This document shows positions 53,578-62,719 of a stretch of DNA of 64,000 bases, in pieces. Below the pieces are notes generated by a model. It saw only the letters and a program-made list of their open reading frames with translations. It ran no database searches and had not been told where the DNA came from. Each line of letters opens with the position of its first letter. Position 1 is the stretch's first letter. Both the position numbers and the translations under genes were made by a program. The DNA is from Leptospirales bacterium (lineage in GTDB: Bacteria > Spirochaetota > Leptospiria > Leptospirales > Leptonemataceae): contig JAEUSB010000004.1 of NCBI GenBank assembly GCA_016788865.1, positions 1 through 64,000 on the forward strand, read 5' to 3'.

Positions 53578-54297
53578 ATGGGAGCTCTCGCCACCATTGC
53601 GTTGACGGTTGCCTTGGCCGCACCTGCGGCTCACGGCGAGGGGTCGCTTGTCGCCCTGCCCAATTTTAAGCATCAGGTGACCCAGCAGCTCAGCATGCTC
53701 CGGGCGCCAGTGGACTCCTCTGCGCTCCGGGATACTCGTGCTGCAGTAGGGCACCCCTCAAAACTAAAGATCGACGGCGGGATTTGGGCGGTTCAAGATT
53801 TTGCGAAAAATGAATTGTCCGGGCGCTCTTGCCTCGTCGCGTCAATCGCGCCAGTAACCAAAGGGGAGGGATGCGAGATCCTGCCTTCCCCCGGTGCGCC
53901 ACGTGACAGAGGGTCCCGCTGTTCTTCCCGGGTCACAATGCATCCCCGCCAGCCATTCTACGCTTCCGTCTCCTATGCCTTACCCGGCCTGTCTCCGCTT
54001 GCCTCGCTCCTCGACTCTTCGTTCTACTGCGAGGGGCGCTGGATCGTGAACAATCAAACCGCATCTGCGACGCGCGAAATGCCACAGCACACGGGCCCAA
54101 ATTCAGATAGCTCCTCTCGCCTACCAGCACCGCTTGATTCCAGACTCTCCGTCTCCTGCCGCGATTCCCATATCAGCTCGCAGGCGCAGACGGCCGGGCA
54201 GGGAGCTGGAACCACCTTTCCCGGCACATCGCCGTTCCGCCAGATTCGCCATCCAGACGCAGCGCTCCTGCCTCCGGTGCGTCACTGCCTGTCCTAA
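53578..54297 (+). CDS. Doubtful ORF with signal-peptide-like start
   Basis: An open frame of 239 codons filling most of an 808-base gap. The first 20 residues (GALATIALTVALAAPAAHG) look like a signal peptide, but the later part is rich in Ser, Pro and Arg without structure, as in chance or decayed frames. No ribosome site is clear. It may be a decayed exported-protein gene. Confidence 0.3.
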   Translation: MGALATIALTVALAAPAAHGEGSLVALPNFKHQVTQQLSMLRAPVDSSALRDTRAAVGHPSKLKIDGGIWAVQDFAKNELSGRSCLVASIAPVTKGEGCEILPSPGAPRDRGSRCSSRVTMHPRQPFYASVSYALPGLSPLASLLDSSFYCEGRWIVNNQTASATREMPQHTGPNSDSSSRLPAPLDSRLSVSCRDSHISSQAQTAGQGAGTTFPGTSPFRQIRHPDAALLPPVRHCLS

Positions 54298-54355
54298 ATT
54301 TCTTCCGTTTATTACTTTTCCCCCCAGGGGCCTAACAGAATGATGGTATCCCTCT

Positions 54356-54643
54356 ATGTCACGCTCCAAGCCAGGTATAGGCAAATTACTTTCACTCATG
54401 CGCAAAATGAGCAGGGAAGTGAACGATCAGGAAGTTTGCCGGAAGCTCGAAGTTCTGATGAACTCCGAAAAGGACGATTTCACGCCCACGCTGGCTCGCC
54501 GCGTTCTCGATCTTCCGTCTGATTTTGATCCCCGCGAGGTCCCAGAACCCTACACACAGTACGTGCGGCATTACCTCTACATGGTCCGCCGCGCAGAAAA
54601 AGACGGCCAGAAGCTTCCCAAGAAGACTACTGCACGAAAATAA
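54356..54643 (+). CDS. Small basic protein (95 aa), unknown
   Basis: Helical, charged, no signal peptide. Internal feature: FTPTLARRVLDLPSDFDPREVPEPYTQYVRHYLYMV. Reading frame looks protein-like (balanced composition), unlike the ORF before it. Function unknown. Confidence 0.5.
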   Translation: MSRSKPGIGKLLSLMRKMSREVNDQEVCRKLEVLMNSEKDDFTPTLARRVLDLPSDFDPREVPEPYTQYVRHYLYMVRRAEKDGQKLPKKTTARK

Positions 54644-54756
54644 GCATTTAAATCCATCAATTTCAGGCCTCACTTTGATAGTAGAGATCGGCTTTCCCCC
54701 GAATCAATATGATGATATTTAAGCACTTTATTCAGTCCTGAGGCCTGCGCCTCTCC

Positions 54757-54776
54757 TCCGTCCGTGGGCGGATTTT
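54757..54776 (+). terminator. Weak terminator candidate
   Basis: TCCGTC-CGTG-GGCGGA (6 pairs, one G-T) then TTTT. Lies in the 265-base gap before the zinc-ribbon gene; nothing else is seen in that gap except a TGTCGGACA at 54862. Confidence 0.3.
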
Positions 54777-54908
54777 GTCCTCAGTCGGCCTGCAGCTCTC
54801 TGCGCCTTCCTTCAGTGAGACATCAGTCGCCAATCCGAGCCGGGCGGTCTTGTCATGTGTATGTCGGACAGAGTAAGCATGACGAGTTGTCCGGCCGATA
54901 CATTATGC

Positions 54909-55127
54909 ATGGCTCAAGCTCTAAATCTGAAAGTCCAGTGTCATGCTTGCGGGTATACGATGGAGGGGACGGCAAAGTACGGGCAGGGCCATTACGTCCC
55001 CGTTGGAGTGGAGTTCGATTTCATCGCTACCGGGAAGATCAAGAACGCCCAGGGGAAGAGGGTCGTGAAGGGAGAGGTGACTGTAATTTGTCCGAGTTGT
55101 ACCGTGAAGAACAAGTATCAAATATAA
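54909..55127 (+). CDS. Small zinc-ribbon protein
   Basis: 72 residues. Two cysteine pairs, CHAC near residue 11 and CPSC near 64, form a zinc ribbon; the segment between is beta-rich (HYVPVGVEFDFIATGKI). The ATG at 54909 is chosen because the longer frame adds a non-conserved-looking tail. 119 bases before thrS on the same strand. Function unknown. Confidence 0.5.
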   Translation: MAQALNLKVQCHACGYTMEGTAKYGQGHYVPVGVEFDFIATGKIKNAQGKRVVKGEVTVICPSCTVKNKYQI

Positions 55128-55246
55128 GGCTTAAAATGGGGCGAATGAATAGATTAAAAACAGTCAGATAATCAGTCTGCTTTGATTCTCCTGGTCCCGA
55201 TGAGTTTGGCTGGCCTCCCGAGTGACCTGTCTTTTGTTTGGTAATT

Positions 55247-57064
55247 ATGGCCAAATCCACTGAATTTCCTTTGAGCACAATGCGGCATAGTGCTGCCCAT
55301 ATTTTAGCTCAAGCTTTGCGGGAACGCTATCCCGATGCAAGCCTTGCGATCGGTCCGGATACCGAGCATGGATTCTTTTACGACGTGAAAGTGGACCCTC
55401 CCCTGCGGAGCGAAGATCTGCCCGATCTAGAGAAGCGGATGAAGAAGATTGTGAAGATGAGTCAGCGCTTTGAGCGGTTTCACCTGCCCATGGACGAGGG
55501 CATCAAACAGCTCGAGGCGCAAGGCCAGCTCTATAAGGCCGAGATGGCGCGTGAGTTGAAGAAGAAGGGTGAGACGGAGCTCTCGTTCTACAGAAATGTT
55601 AGGCCCGGCAAGGAGAATGCCGAGAAATCGGCACTGTTTATTGACATGTGCAATGGTCCGCATGTCGAGCACACGGGGCAGATAGGTGTATTCAAATTGG
55701 CGAGCGTATCCGGGGCCTACTGGAAAGGAAGAACTGACGAACCGCAGCTGCAGAGAATATCCGGATACCTCTTTAAGACGGAGGAGGAGTTAAAGGCCTA
55801 CGAGTTCATGGTGGAAGAGGCGAAGAAGCGCGACCACCGACGGCTAGGCGTGGATCTTGAGCTGTTTACTACATCTGAGAAAATAGGTCCGGGTTTGATC
55901 CTCTGGCTTCCGAGAGGAAATCTGATCAAGGAGGAACTTGAAACCTGGGCCAAGGCAACTGAGGCTCAGCATGGTTACCAGCGAGTGACGACTCCTGTGA
56001 TAACCAAGGAGGATCTCTTCTATACAAGTGAGCATCTGCCGCATTACAAGGAGTCGATGTTCCCTCCGATGCGGGTGGATGATGAGAACTATTACATAAA
56101 GCCGATGAATTGCCCGTTTCATCATACCATTTTCTCAATGCGGCCGCGCAGCTACCGAGAATTGCCTCTGCGCTTCGCAGAGTATGGATTATGCCATCGG
56201 TATGAAGATTCGGGATCGCTGATGGGCCTTATGCGGGTTCGTGCTATGGAGATGAATGATGCGCATATATATTGTTCCGAAGAAGACGCCGTTTCCGAAT
56301 TCTTGAATGTTCTCAAGCTTCATGAGTACTATTACAAAACACTTGGGATTGAGAAATACCACATGGTGCTGGCGCTCAGGAATCCTGAGAATACCAAGTA
56401 TCACGGTGATGAGAAGATGTGGAAGCGCGCAGAGGCCCTGACCCGCGAAGCAATGGAAACGTCAGGCATTAATTATACGGTAGAAGAAGATGGGGCAGCA
56501 TTCTATGGGCCAAAGGTGGATTTCCAGATTGTTTCTTCAATCGGGCGGGAATTTACAGCCAGTACCTGTCAGCTTGATCTATTCATGCCTGAGAAATTTG
56601 ACCTGAAGTTTATTGATCGCGACGGGACTACGAGGCGGCCGGCTTGTTTGCATCGTAGTCCGCTGGGTACTCATGAGCGGTTTGTGGGGTTCTTGATCGA
56701 ACATTTTGCCGGAGCCTTCCCACTGTGGCTTGCTCCGGAGCAGATTCGGATCTTGCCAGTTAGCGAGAATGTCTGGGGCTATTGCAGGGAAATGGAAACA
56801 ACTCTCCGCCAGGCAGGTTTTCGAGTGATGGTAGATGACAGCAACGAAACCCTTGGGAAACGCATCCGTAACGCGGAGAAGTTGAAGGTCCCGCGCATGG
56901 TGGTTATTGGCGACCAGGAAAAGGACAGAGGAGTTTTGAACTGGCGAGACTATTTCAGCGGGCAGAAGTTTGAAGTTGACTTGACCTCTTTCATTGCAGA
57001 GGCCAGAGAAGAGCTCGCTTCAAAACGGATTAGGCCGATGGCAAAGCCGCAACCCGCTTCTTGA
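55247..57064 (+). CDS. thrS: Threonyl-tRNA synthetase lacking the TGS domain
   Basis: 605 residues. Begins directly in the editing domain (MRHSAAHILAQAL with its HxxxH; CNGPHVEHTG), without the N-terminal TGS domain of the E. coli enzyme (642 residues). Class II motifs: the zinc cysteine in MNCPFHHT, RYEDSGSLMGLMRVR, and LHRSPLGTHERFVGFLIEH. The anticodon domain ends the protein. ATG at 55247; the frame upstream offers only a GTG. Confidence 0.96.
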   Translation: MAKSTEFPLSTMRHSAAHILAQALRERYPDASLAIGPDTEHGFFYDVKVDPPLRSEDLPDLEKRMKKIVKMSQRFERFHLPMDEGIKQLEAQGQLYKAEMARELKKKGETELSFYRNVRPGKENAEKSALFIDMCNGPHVEHTGQIGVFKLASVSGAYWKGRTDEPQLQRISGYLFKTEEELKAYEFMVEEAKKRDHRRLGVDLELFTTSEKIGPGLILWLPRGNLIKEELETWAKATEAQHGYQRVTTPVITKEDLFYTSEHLPHYKESMFPPMRVDDENYYIKPMNCPFHHTIFSMRPRSYRELPLRFAEYGLCHRYEDSGSLMGLMRVRAMEMNDAHIYCSEEDAVSEFLNVLKLHEYYYKTLGIEKYHMVLALRNPENTKYHGDEKMWKRAEALTREAMETSGINYTVEEDGAAFYGPKVDFQIVSSIGREFTASTCQLDLFMPEKFDLKFIDRDGTTRRPACLHRSPLGTHERFVGFLIEHFAGAFPLWLAPEQIRILPVSENVWGYCREMETTLRQAGFRVMVDDSNETLGKRIRNAEKLKVPRMVVIGDQEKDRGVLNWRDYFSGQKFEVDLTSFIAEAREELASKRIRPMAKPQPAS

Positions 57065-57133
57065 GACTGGTTCGCATTTCCCGCAAAAAAATAGGTCGCG
57101 CCCCTTTTTCTGATTGATTCTAAATCAAGACTC

Positions 57134-57148
57134 ATTCTAATTTAGGAT
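57134..57148. promoter_or_regulatory. Possible Fur/PerR-type 7-1-7 box before rubrerythrin
   Basis: ATTCTAA-T-TTAGGAT pairs in 6 of 7 positions; another ATTCTAA lies 17 bases upstream. Position 45 bases before the rubrerythrin ATG suits a peroxide- or iron-responsive repressor. Not a strict consensus match. Confidence 0.35.
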
Positions 57149-57193
57149 TGGAATGGGGCCCCCCTTTATTTTGAGGAGCTCCAGGGAGGAAGA

Positions 57194-57613
57194 ATGTCCA
57201 ATCTTAAAGGAACTAAAACGCATGAGAATCTGAAAGCTGCGTTTGCGGGTGAATCACAGGCGAACCGTCGTTATCTGTATTTCGCAAAGCAAGCGGACGT
57301 GGAAGGATATCCTGATATTGCAGGATTGTTTCGCGACACTGCAGAAGGCGAAACTGGTCACGCGCACGGTCACCTTGAGTACATGCGCAAAGTAGGAGAC
57401 CCGGCAACCGGTCTTCCTATTGGCGATAGCGTACTCAATCTTAAAGCTGCTGTTGCAGGTGAAACACACGAATACACGGATATGTATCCTGGTATGGCGA
57501 AAGTTGCCCGCGAGGAAGGCTTTGGAGAAATAGCAGATTGGTTTGAAACCCTTGCGAAAGCAGAAAAATCACATGCGGGAAGATTTGAGCAAGGCTTGAA
57601 ATCTATTTCCTGA
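57194..57613 (+). CDS. Rubrerythrin (short form, no rubredoxin domain)
   Basis: 139 residues. Ferritin-like di-iron protein: [16 protein letters not shown], the [10 protein letters not shown] ligand helix and [12 protein letters not shown]. The C-terminal rubredoxin domain of classic rubrerythrins is absent, so electrons must come from a partner, plausibly the Fe-S protein downstream. Reduces H2O2. Strong GGGAGGA ribosome site. Confidence 0.92.
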   Translation: MSNLKGTKTHENLKAAFAGESQANRRYLYFAKQADVEGYPDIAGLFRDTAEGETGHAHGHLEYMRKVGDPATGLPIGDSVLNLKAAVAGETHEYTDMYPGMAKVAREEGFGEIADWFETLAKAEKSHAGRFEQGLKSIS

Positions 57614-57620
57614 CTTCAGT

Positions 57621-57652
57621 CCTGTCCGGCATGCGCCGGGCAGGTTTGTTTT
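57621..57652 (+). terminator. Terminator after rubrerythrin
   Basis: CCTGTCCGGC-ATGC-GCCGGGCAGG (10 pairs, one G-T) followed by TTTGTTTT. Located before the Fe-S oxidoreductase gene, so it probably gives extra rubrerythrin mRNA with partial read-through. Confidence 0.8.
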
Positions 57653-57686
57653 GCATTAATAAACTAACTAAACAAAGTAATATCAT

Positions 57687-59075
57687 ATGAATCCGCAGAT
57701 ATCTTACGACAACACATCGGATACCGTTTACGATCCCAAAAGTCCCCTGTACTGGGACCAATCGTCCGTCGATCGGGAGCTTGCGCGGGCGTTTGATCTC
57801 TGCAATGGCTGCAGAATGTGCTTCAAGTATTGCCCATCTTTTCCCTCGCTCTTTTCGCTGATGAACGAGAAAGAGTCTGTTCTGGATCTAACGGAAGCGG
57901 AGAAAGACAAGGTTATCGGTGAGTGTTATCAGTGTAAGATCTGCTACGTGAAATGTCCCTATACGGATCGGGATCATCATCCTTATAATCTGGACTATCC
58001 TGCATTGCTCCAGCGAGCCGTACACGTTAAGGCAAAGAAAGAGGGAGTGTCCATTCGCGATAAGTTCTTACAGAATGCAGATATTGCTGGCAAGACAGCT
58101 GGTTTGATTGCAGGCCTTGCCAATCGGGCGCTCAACAGCAATTTCCACAGACGCATCATGGAAGCGATTCTGGGGATTCACAGAAACAAGAAGATGCCGG
58201 AATTTCATAAAACCAGCTTTGCAAAATGGTTTAAGGGACGCATGGGTCCCAGGGAAAAGGCGGAGCTGGCTGCTGTGAAGGAAGAGTCGGCAAGCGCTGC
58301 CGACAAAGTGGCACTTTTTGCGACCTGTTTTGTGAATTACAACAATCCAGAGCTTGGTCAGGACACTGTCGAAGTTCTTGAAAAGAACAAAGTTGAGGTG
58401 GTTGTCCCGGATCAGAACTGTTGCGGTATGCCTGGCTTGAATACTGGCGATGTTGCCTGGGCAGTTGAGCGGATGAGCAAGAATGTCGAGTCGCTGTTTC
58501 CGTATGCACGGGATGGTTACAAGATCCTCGCCATCAATCCAACTTGCTCCCTGACATTGAAGAAGGACCTGGTTCCGTTTCTACCGGAGGAAATGCGAGC
58601 GAAAGCGGAAGTTGTTTCAAAGGCTACGATGGATGTCCATGAGTACCTGTTCGAACTAAAGAAGCAGGATAAGTTTAATCGCAACTTCGAAAGCACCCCA
58701 GGTAAGGTGGCCTATCATGTCCCCTGTCATTTGCGCGCTCAAAACATAGGGTTTCGCTCGCGCGATATGCTCCGGTTAATCCCTGGCGCCGAGATCGGCG
58801 TGGTGGATGAATGCTGCGGCCACAATGGAACATGGGCCATGAAGGAAGAGTACTTTGAGATGAGTCTCGAAGCCGGCAAGCGTGCGTTTGAAGGCATCAA
58901 GGAGAAAGAATCAAATCAGGTGGCGACCGATTGTCCGCTGGCCGCGATCCAGATTGAACAGGGACTGGGTCTTGAATCGAGACCGGATCATCCGGTGCAG
59001 ATCCTCGCACGTGCGTATCGGAAGCCTGGAGCTGGCGGTTTTTCGGCACCTGTCGCAAAGGAGGAAGCAAAATGA
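57687..59075 (+). CDS. Heterodisulfide reductase-like Fe-S oxidoreductase
   Basis: 462 residues, GlpC/HdrD-like. Two [4Fe-4S] motifs near the N-terminus (CNGCRMCFKYCP; CYQCKICYVKCP) and two CCG domains (QNCCGMPGL at about 250; DECCGHNGTWA at about 375). Genes of this type occur next to rubrerythrin and DUF3501 in many bacteria, and it probably supplies electrons to the short rubrerythrin. Overlaps the DUF3501 gene by 4 bases. Confidence 0.88.
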   Translation: MNPQISYDNTSDTVYDPKSPLYWDQSSVDRELARAFDLCNGCRMCFKYCPSFPSLFSLMNEKESVLDLTEAEKDKVIGECYQCKICYVKCPYTDRDHHPYNLDYPALLQRAVHVKAKKEGVSIRDKFLQNADIAGKTAGLIAGLANRALNSNFHRRIMEAILGIHRNKKMPEFHKTSFAKWFKGRMGPREKAELAAVKEESASAADKVALFATCFVNYNNPELGQDTVEVLEKNKVEVVVPDQNCCGMPGLNTGDVAWAVERMSKNVESLFPYARDGYKILAINPTCSLTLKKDLVPFLPEEMRAKAEVVSKATMDVHEYLFELKKQDKFNRNFESTPGKVAYHVPCHLRAQNIGFRSRDMLRLIPGAEIGVVDECCGHNGTWAMKEEYFEMSLEAGKRAFEGIKEKESNQVATDCPLAAIQIEQGLGLESRPDHPVQILARAYRKPGAGGFSAPVAKEEAK

Positions 59076-59650
59076 ACAAAATAAGTCGGAATGATATTGT
59101 ACCAATGGCGGACTATGAACGTATTCGCGAGGAGTTTCGTGCGCGTGCAATGCGAGTGAAGGATTCACGGCGGATCGCTGTTGGGCCATATTTGACATTC
59201 TTGTTTGAGAACAGAGATACCATGATTTACCAGGTGCAAGAGATGATTCGCGCTGAGGGAATCCGAGGTGATGCTGCTGTTCAGCATGAAATCGATACAT
59301 ACAATGAGCTTGTCCCAGGGGAATTTGAACTGCGCGCCACGTTGCTGATCGAGTTTGACAACCCTGTGGTTCGCGCTGTGAAACTCCAGGAATTGGTCGG
59401 CCTCGAGAAGCATGTGTCTCTGGTGATCGATCGAGATTTTGTGGTGTCTGCAGTATTCGATGAGAAGCAGATGGACCCGAACAAACTTTCCAGCGTGCAG
59501 TATATTTATTTTCCGCTGGGACAAAAAGCTACGGAAGCGTTTTTGTCCACCAGTCATGTGGAAATCGTTACGAGTCATCCTGCCTGCAGCTATCGTCAGT
59601 CACTGGGACCGGAACAATTGGCGGCTCTCAAAGAAGACCTCAGGGCATGA
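59072..59650 (+). CDS. DUF3501 family protein
   Basis: 192 residues. Start DIVPMADYERIREEFRARAM and internal FLFENRDTMIYQVQEMIRAE are typical of DUF3501, a family of unknown activity that travels with rubrerythrin and the Fe-S oxidoreductase. Translationally coupled to the upstream gene (ATGA). Confidence 0.85.
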   Translation: MNKISRNDIVPMADYERIREEFRARAMRVKDSRRIAVGPYLTFLFENRDTMIYQVQEMIRAEGIRGDAAVQHEIDTYNELVPGEFELRATLLIEFDNPVVRAVKLQELVGLEKHVSLVIDRDFVVSAVFDEKQMDPNKLSSVQYIYFPLGQKATEAFLSTSHVEIVTSHPACSYRQSLGPEQLAALKEDLRA

Positions 59651-61238
59651 AGCGTCATTCGCGGACCGGTGGGAATACTCGAGAGGAAACACAGGCCGTC
59701 GGAAGCCCTTTTCGTTTGGTGCTGAGGCCTGCCGCAAGGGAAGCATCTTTGCCTTACTCCTTGCTGGTACTGTCCTGGTTTCTGGCCTTTTTTCGGCTGA
59801 GTCTGTCGATGATGCTGCTGCGGCCCGGCGGGCTGTTGTCCGCATCGAGGTGAGTTATTTTGAATACAGTTACGATGCCCCCTACAAGCCGCCCGGGGTT
59901 CGTCGCGCAAGCGGCACGGGGTTCATTATAGAAGGAAACCGCATTCTCACGAATGCACATGTTGTCAGTCAGGCAAATACCATCCGGCTGCATCGACCTG
60001 ACCGGAAGGAAGACTATCCGGCCACCGTGGCTTTCATAGCACACGATTGTGATCTGGCACTTCTCAAGGTCGAGGACACTGCATTCTTCAAGGATTCGGC
60101 GCCACTCGAAATAGGTAAGTCACCCGAGCTGAATTCCCCGGTGATGGTCATAGGCTTTCCCATAGGTGGGGACAGAGTTTCAATCACACGTGGTATTGTT
60201 TCGCGTAAGGATATGGACACTTACGCCCACAGCACTGTAGATTCCCATGCGACCATTCAGGTAGATGCGGCAATAAACCCAGGCAATTCAGGTGGCCCTG
60301 GCCTGCAGGGCGGTAAGGTTATCGGGGTTGCGTTTCAATCGTTTACTCGAGGCGAGAATCTGGGTTATTTGATCCCGCCGGAAGTGATAGGTAAGTTCCT
60401 GGAGGATGTCAAAGACAACAGATACGACGGGTATATTGACTTTGGAACCAATGAGCTATCCACGCGAAATGCGACTCTTAGAAATGCGCTCGGACTGAGT
60501 GGTCTGGTATCAGAACCAGACAGCGGTGTGCTGGTCTATGACGTCCTGGCCGGGAGCTCTGCTGACGGATTTATCAAGCCCGGCGACATACTGTTGCGCG
60601 TGAATGGTCAAAAGATCTCGCAGGATGGTGAGATTGAACTTGGCGGACATTTAAGCCCTTACGTTGAAATGCTGGATAATTTTTCAGCTGGCACGCGGAT
60701 CTCAGTTCAGCTGCTGAGAAACGGGAAGATCATGGAAACAGATTTCCCGGCCAGAAAAGCAAAGATCGTGGATTTCATGAGGGTCAACTATGATTCGCCA
60801 CCACCTTTCTTGATTCAGGCCGGCCACGTTTTTCAACCTCTGGATGCCAATTTGATGCAACAGTACACAAGAACCTGGACCCGGGAAGGGAGGGCTGACC
60901 TGCTGTATCGGTACAATCATTTCCTGACAGGCCAGTTGTATAAGGAAGTGAACTCGTTTGTGATTCTGACCGGTCGGCTGAATGATGCCGCGAATCTTTA
61001 TAACGAGCGCTTTGTATTCCAGGTCGTGGAGACCGTCAATGGCGCAAAGGTAAAGGATTTCCAGGATTTTGCGAAGCGAATGCAAGAGGGTGCAAGAGGG
61101 TCGCAAATTGTGATTCAATTCTCGAATGGGACAGTTCCTCTTGTGCTCGACTGCTCGAAGCTCGAAGAAGCCAATGCGAGGATTCGCAAAACGTACGGAT
61201 TACAGAAAGATTCGTATGTCCCTGAGGTGGCGCGATGA
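59647..61238 (+). CDS. Trypsin-like PDZ protease (start unclear, possible frameshift)
   Basis: HtrA/DegP-type exported protease. Catalytic triad visible: TNAHVVS (His), HDCDLALLKV (Asp), NPGNSGGPGL (Ser); PDZ-like modules follow (DILLRVNGQKIS). A signal-peptide core SIFALLLAGTVLVSGLFS is in frame, but no ATG, GTG or TTG lies in that frame between it and the interior of the DUF3501 gene. The natural ATGA-overlap start at 59647 is in another frame, so a frameshift (real or sequencing) within 59650-59740 is likely. The downstream gene is a paralogue. Confidence 0.8.
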
Positions 61239-62719
61239 ATCTGTTCAGGCGATTCCCGCTAGCACTGGGCCTGGTTTTTTCTCTGACTTCGGCTCTGCGT
61301 GCACTCGAGATTTCTGACGCACAAATCAAGAAGGGTATAGTTCTTGTTACAGTCACTCCCGTAGAAGAAGATTCAACGAGGCCCTGGCTCAAAGAACAAG
61401 GAAACCCGCAGACTAGACTGGGTCTGGTGCTTTCGGGGAAACGGATACTTGTGCTCGAAAGCGACATCAGGCTGGCAGCCTTGATTGAAGTCCGCAAACA
61501 TTCGTCCGTCCATCCCGTCACCGCAAGACTCGTGCGAGCTGATCGTGAGGTGGATCTTGCAATTATAACGGTGGAAGGTGACTTCTTTGGCGATCTAGCC
61601 CCTTTGCCATTTGCTCCCGACGCTCAGCCGGGGGCCGCGCTCCAGTCGGTTCACATTGATGGTCTATTTCGCGTTCAGCGTTCGGCCGTAACCCTGGCAG
61701 AGCTCGAAACCGACTCTGCTACTGGGGTGACTGCGTTCCCAATTGGGGACTTTTCCTCTATTGAACCGTTTCCGCAGGGGGGTCTGCTTGTTCAGGATGG
61801 AAAGCTGGCTGGATTCATTCATGATAGAAGCAACAGTAAGAAGCTGGGTTTCCTATTTCCGTCTTTGCTACACTCCTTCGAGCAGCAGGCAGCCGGCACT
61901 TACAAAGGATTTGCATCGATTGGATTCGAGTATGAGTCGTTGATTGATCCGGCCTTGCGCAAGCACTATACAGTTCCTGAAACCAGCAAAGGGCCGCTGG
62001 TGACCCGGGTCCTCCCGGGCACCAGTGCATTCGGCCAACTTCAAAAGGGCGACGTTATCACGGCAATCGATGGAATTGCGCTCGATGAGCGTGGGCTATT
62101 TGACGCAGGTGTCTCGGGGAAGCAGCGTCTCGATTTGCTATTCTTCAGCCGTCGGGGCCGAATTCGCCTTCCAGGCGAGGTCTTGAATCTTTCCGTACTC
62201 CGCGCTGGTAAGCCGGTAGCTGTAGCCATGACACTGAAGGCCAATGAGAAAACTGCCGTTCGCGTTCCGGCACTGCGCGTAACTGAATCCAGCTATGTAG
62301 TTGAAGGAGGCCTGGTCTTTCTTGAGCTCTCTTCAACGTACTTGCTTGCTGCATACGGTGCGAACTACGCAAGCGTGGCCCCTGAGCTTGCCTATCTTGC
62401 CCAATCAAAGCACTTGCGTACGGAACCTGGCGATGATACAATTGTTGTACTCTCGCGCCTGTACCCGGACGATTCGAATCTTGGTTATGAGCAGGTGCAG
62501 GGAGCCGTTGTAAAGAAAGCGGCCGATATCCCGATCCATAATCTGAAGCATTTCAGATCCATTATCGAGAAGGAAAAAGGAAGCAAGTTTCTGAAACTGG
62601 AACTGTCGGCCGGAAGAGTAATCTATCTGGATTCACAAAACAGGTCGGCCATCAACAAGAGAATTCGGGAGCGATACGGAATTCCGGCGGATGCTCGAAT
62701 TATTGGAGAAGATACTTGA
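61235..62719 (+). CDS. PDZ pseudoprotease, paralogue of upstream protease
   Basis: 494 residues with a signal peptide (NLFRRFPLALGLVFSLTSALRA). Layout follows the upstream protease: beta-barrel halves, then a PDZ domain (QLQKGDVITAIDGIALDE). The Asp region is kept (DREVDLAIITVE), but the His motif is LVLESDIRLA and the Ser motif is PFPQGGLLV, so it should be inactive. ATGA overlap couples it to the active enzyme; a regulatory or scaffolding partner is inferred. Confidence 0.75.
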   Translation: MNLFRRFPLALGLVFSLTSALRALEISDAQIKKGIVLVTVTPVEEDSTRPWLKEQGNPQTRLGLVLSGKRILVLESDIRLAALIEVRKHSSVHPVTARLVRADREVDLAIITVEGDFFGDLAPLPFAPDAQPGAALQSVHIDGLFRVQRSAVTLAELETDSATGVTAFPIGDFSSIEPFPQGGLLVQDGKLAGFIHDRSNSKKLGFLFPSLLHSFEQQAAGTYKGFASIGFEYESLIDPALRKHYTVPETSKGPLVTRVLPGTSAFGQLQKGDVITAIDGIALDERGLFDAGVSGKQRLDLLFFSRRGRIRLPGEVLNLSVLRAGKPVAVAMTLKANEKTAVRVPALRVTESSYVVEGGLVFLELSSTYLLAAYGANYASVAPELAYLAQSKHLRTEPGDDTIVVLSRLYPDDSNLGYEQVQGAVVKKAADIPIHNLKHFRSIIEKEKGSKFLKLELSAGRVIYLDSQNRSAINKRIRERYGIPADARIIGEDT

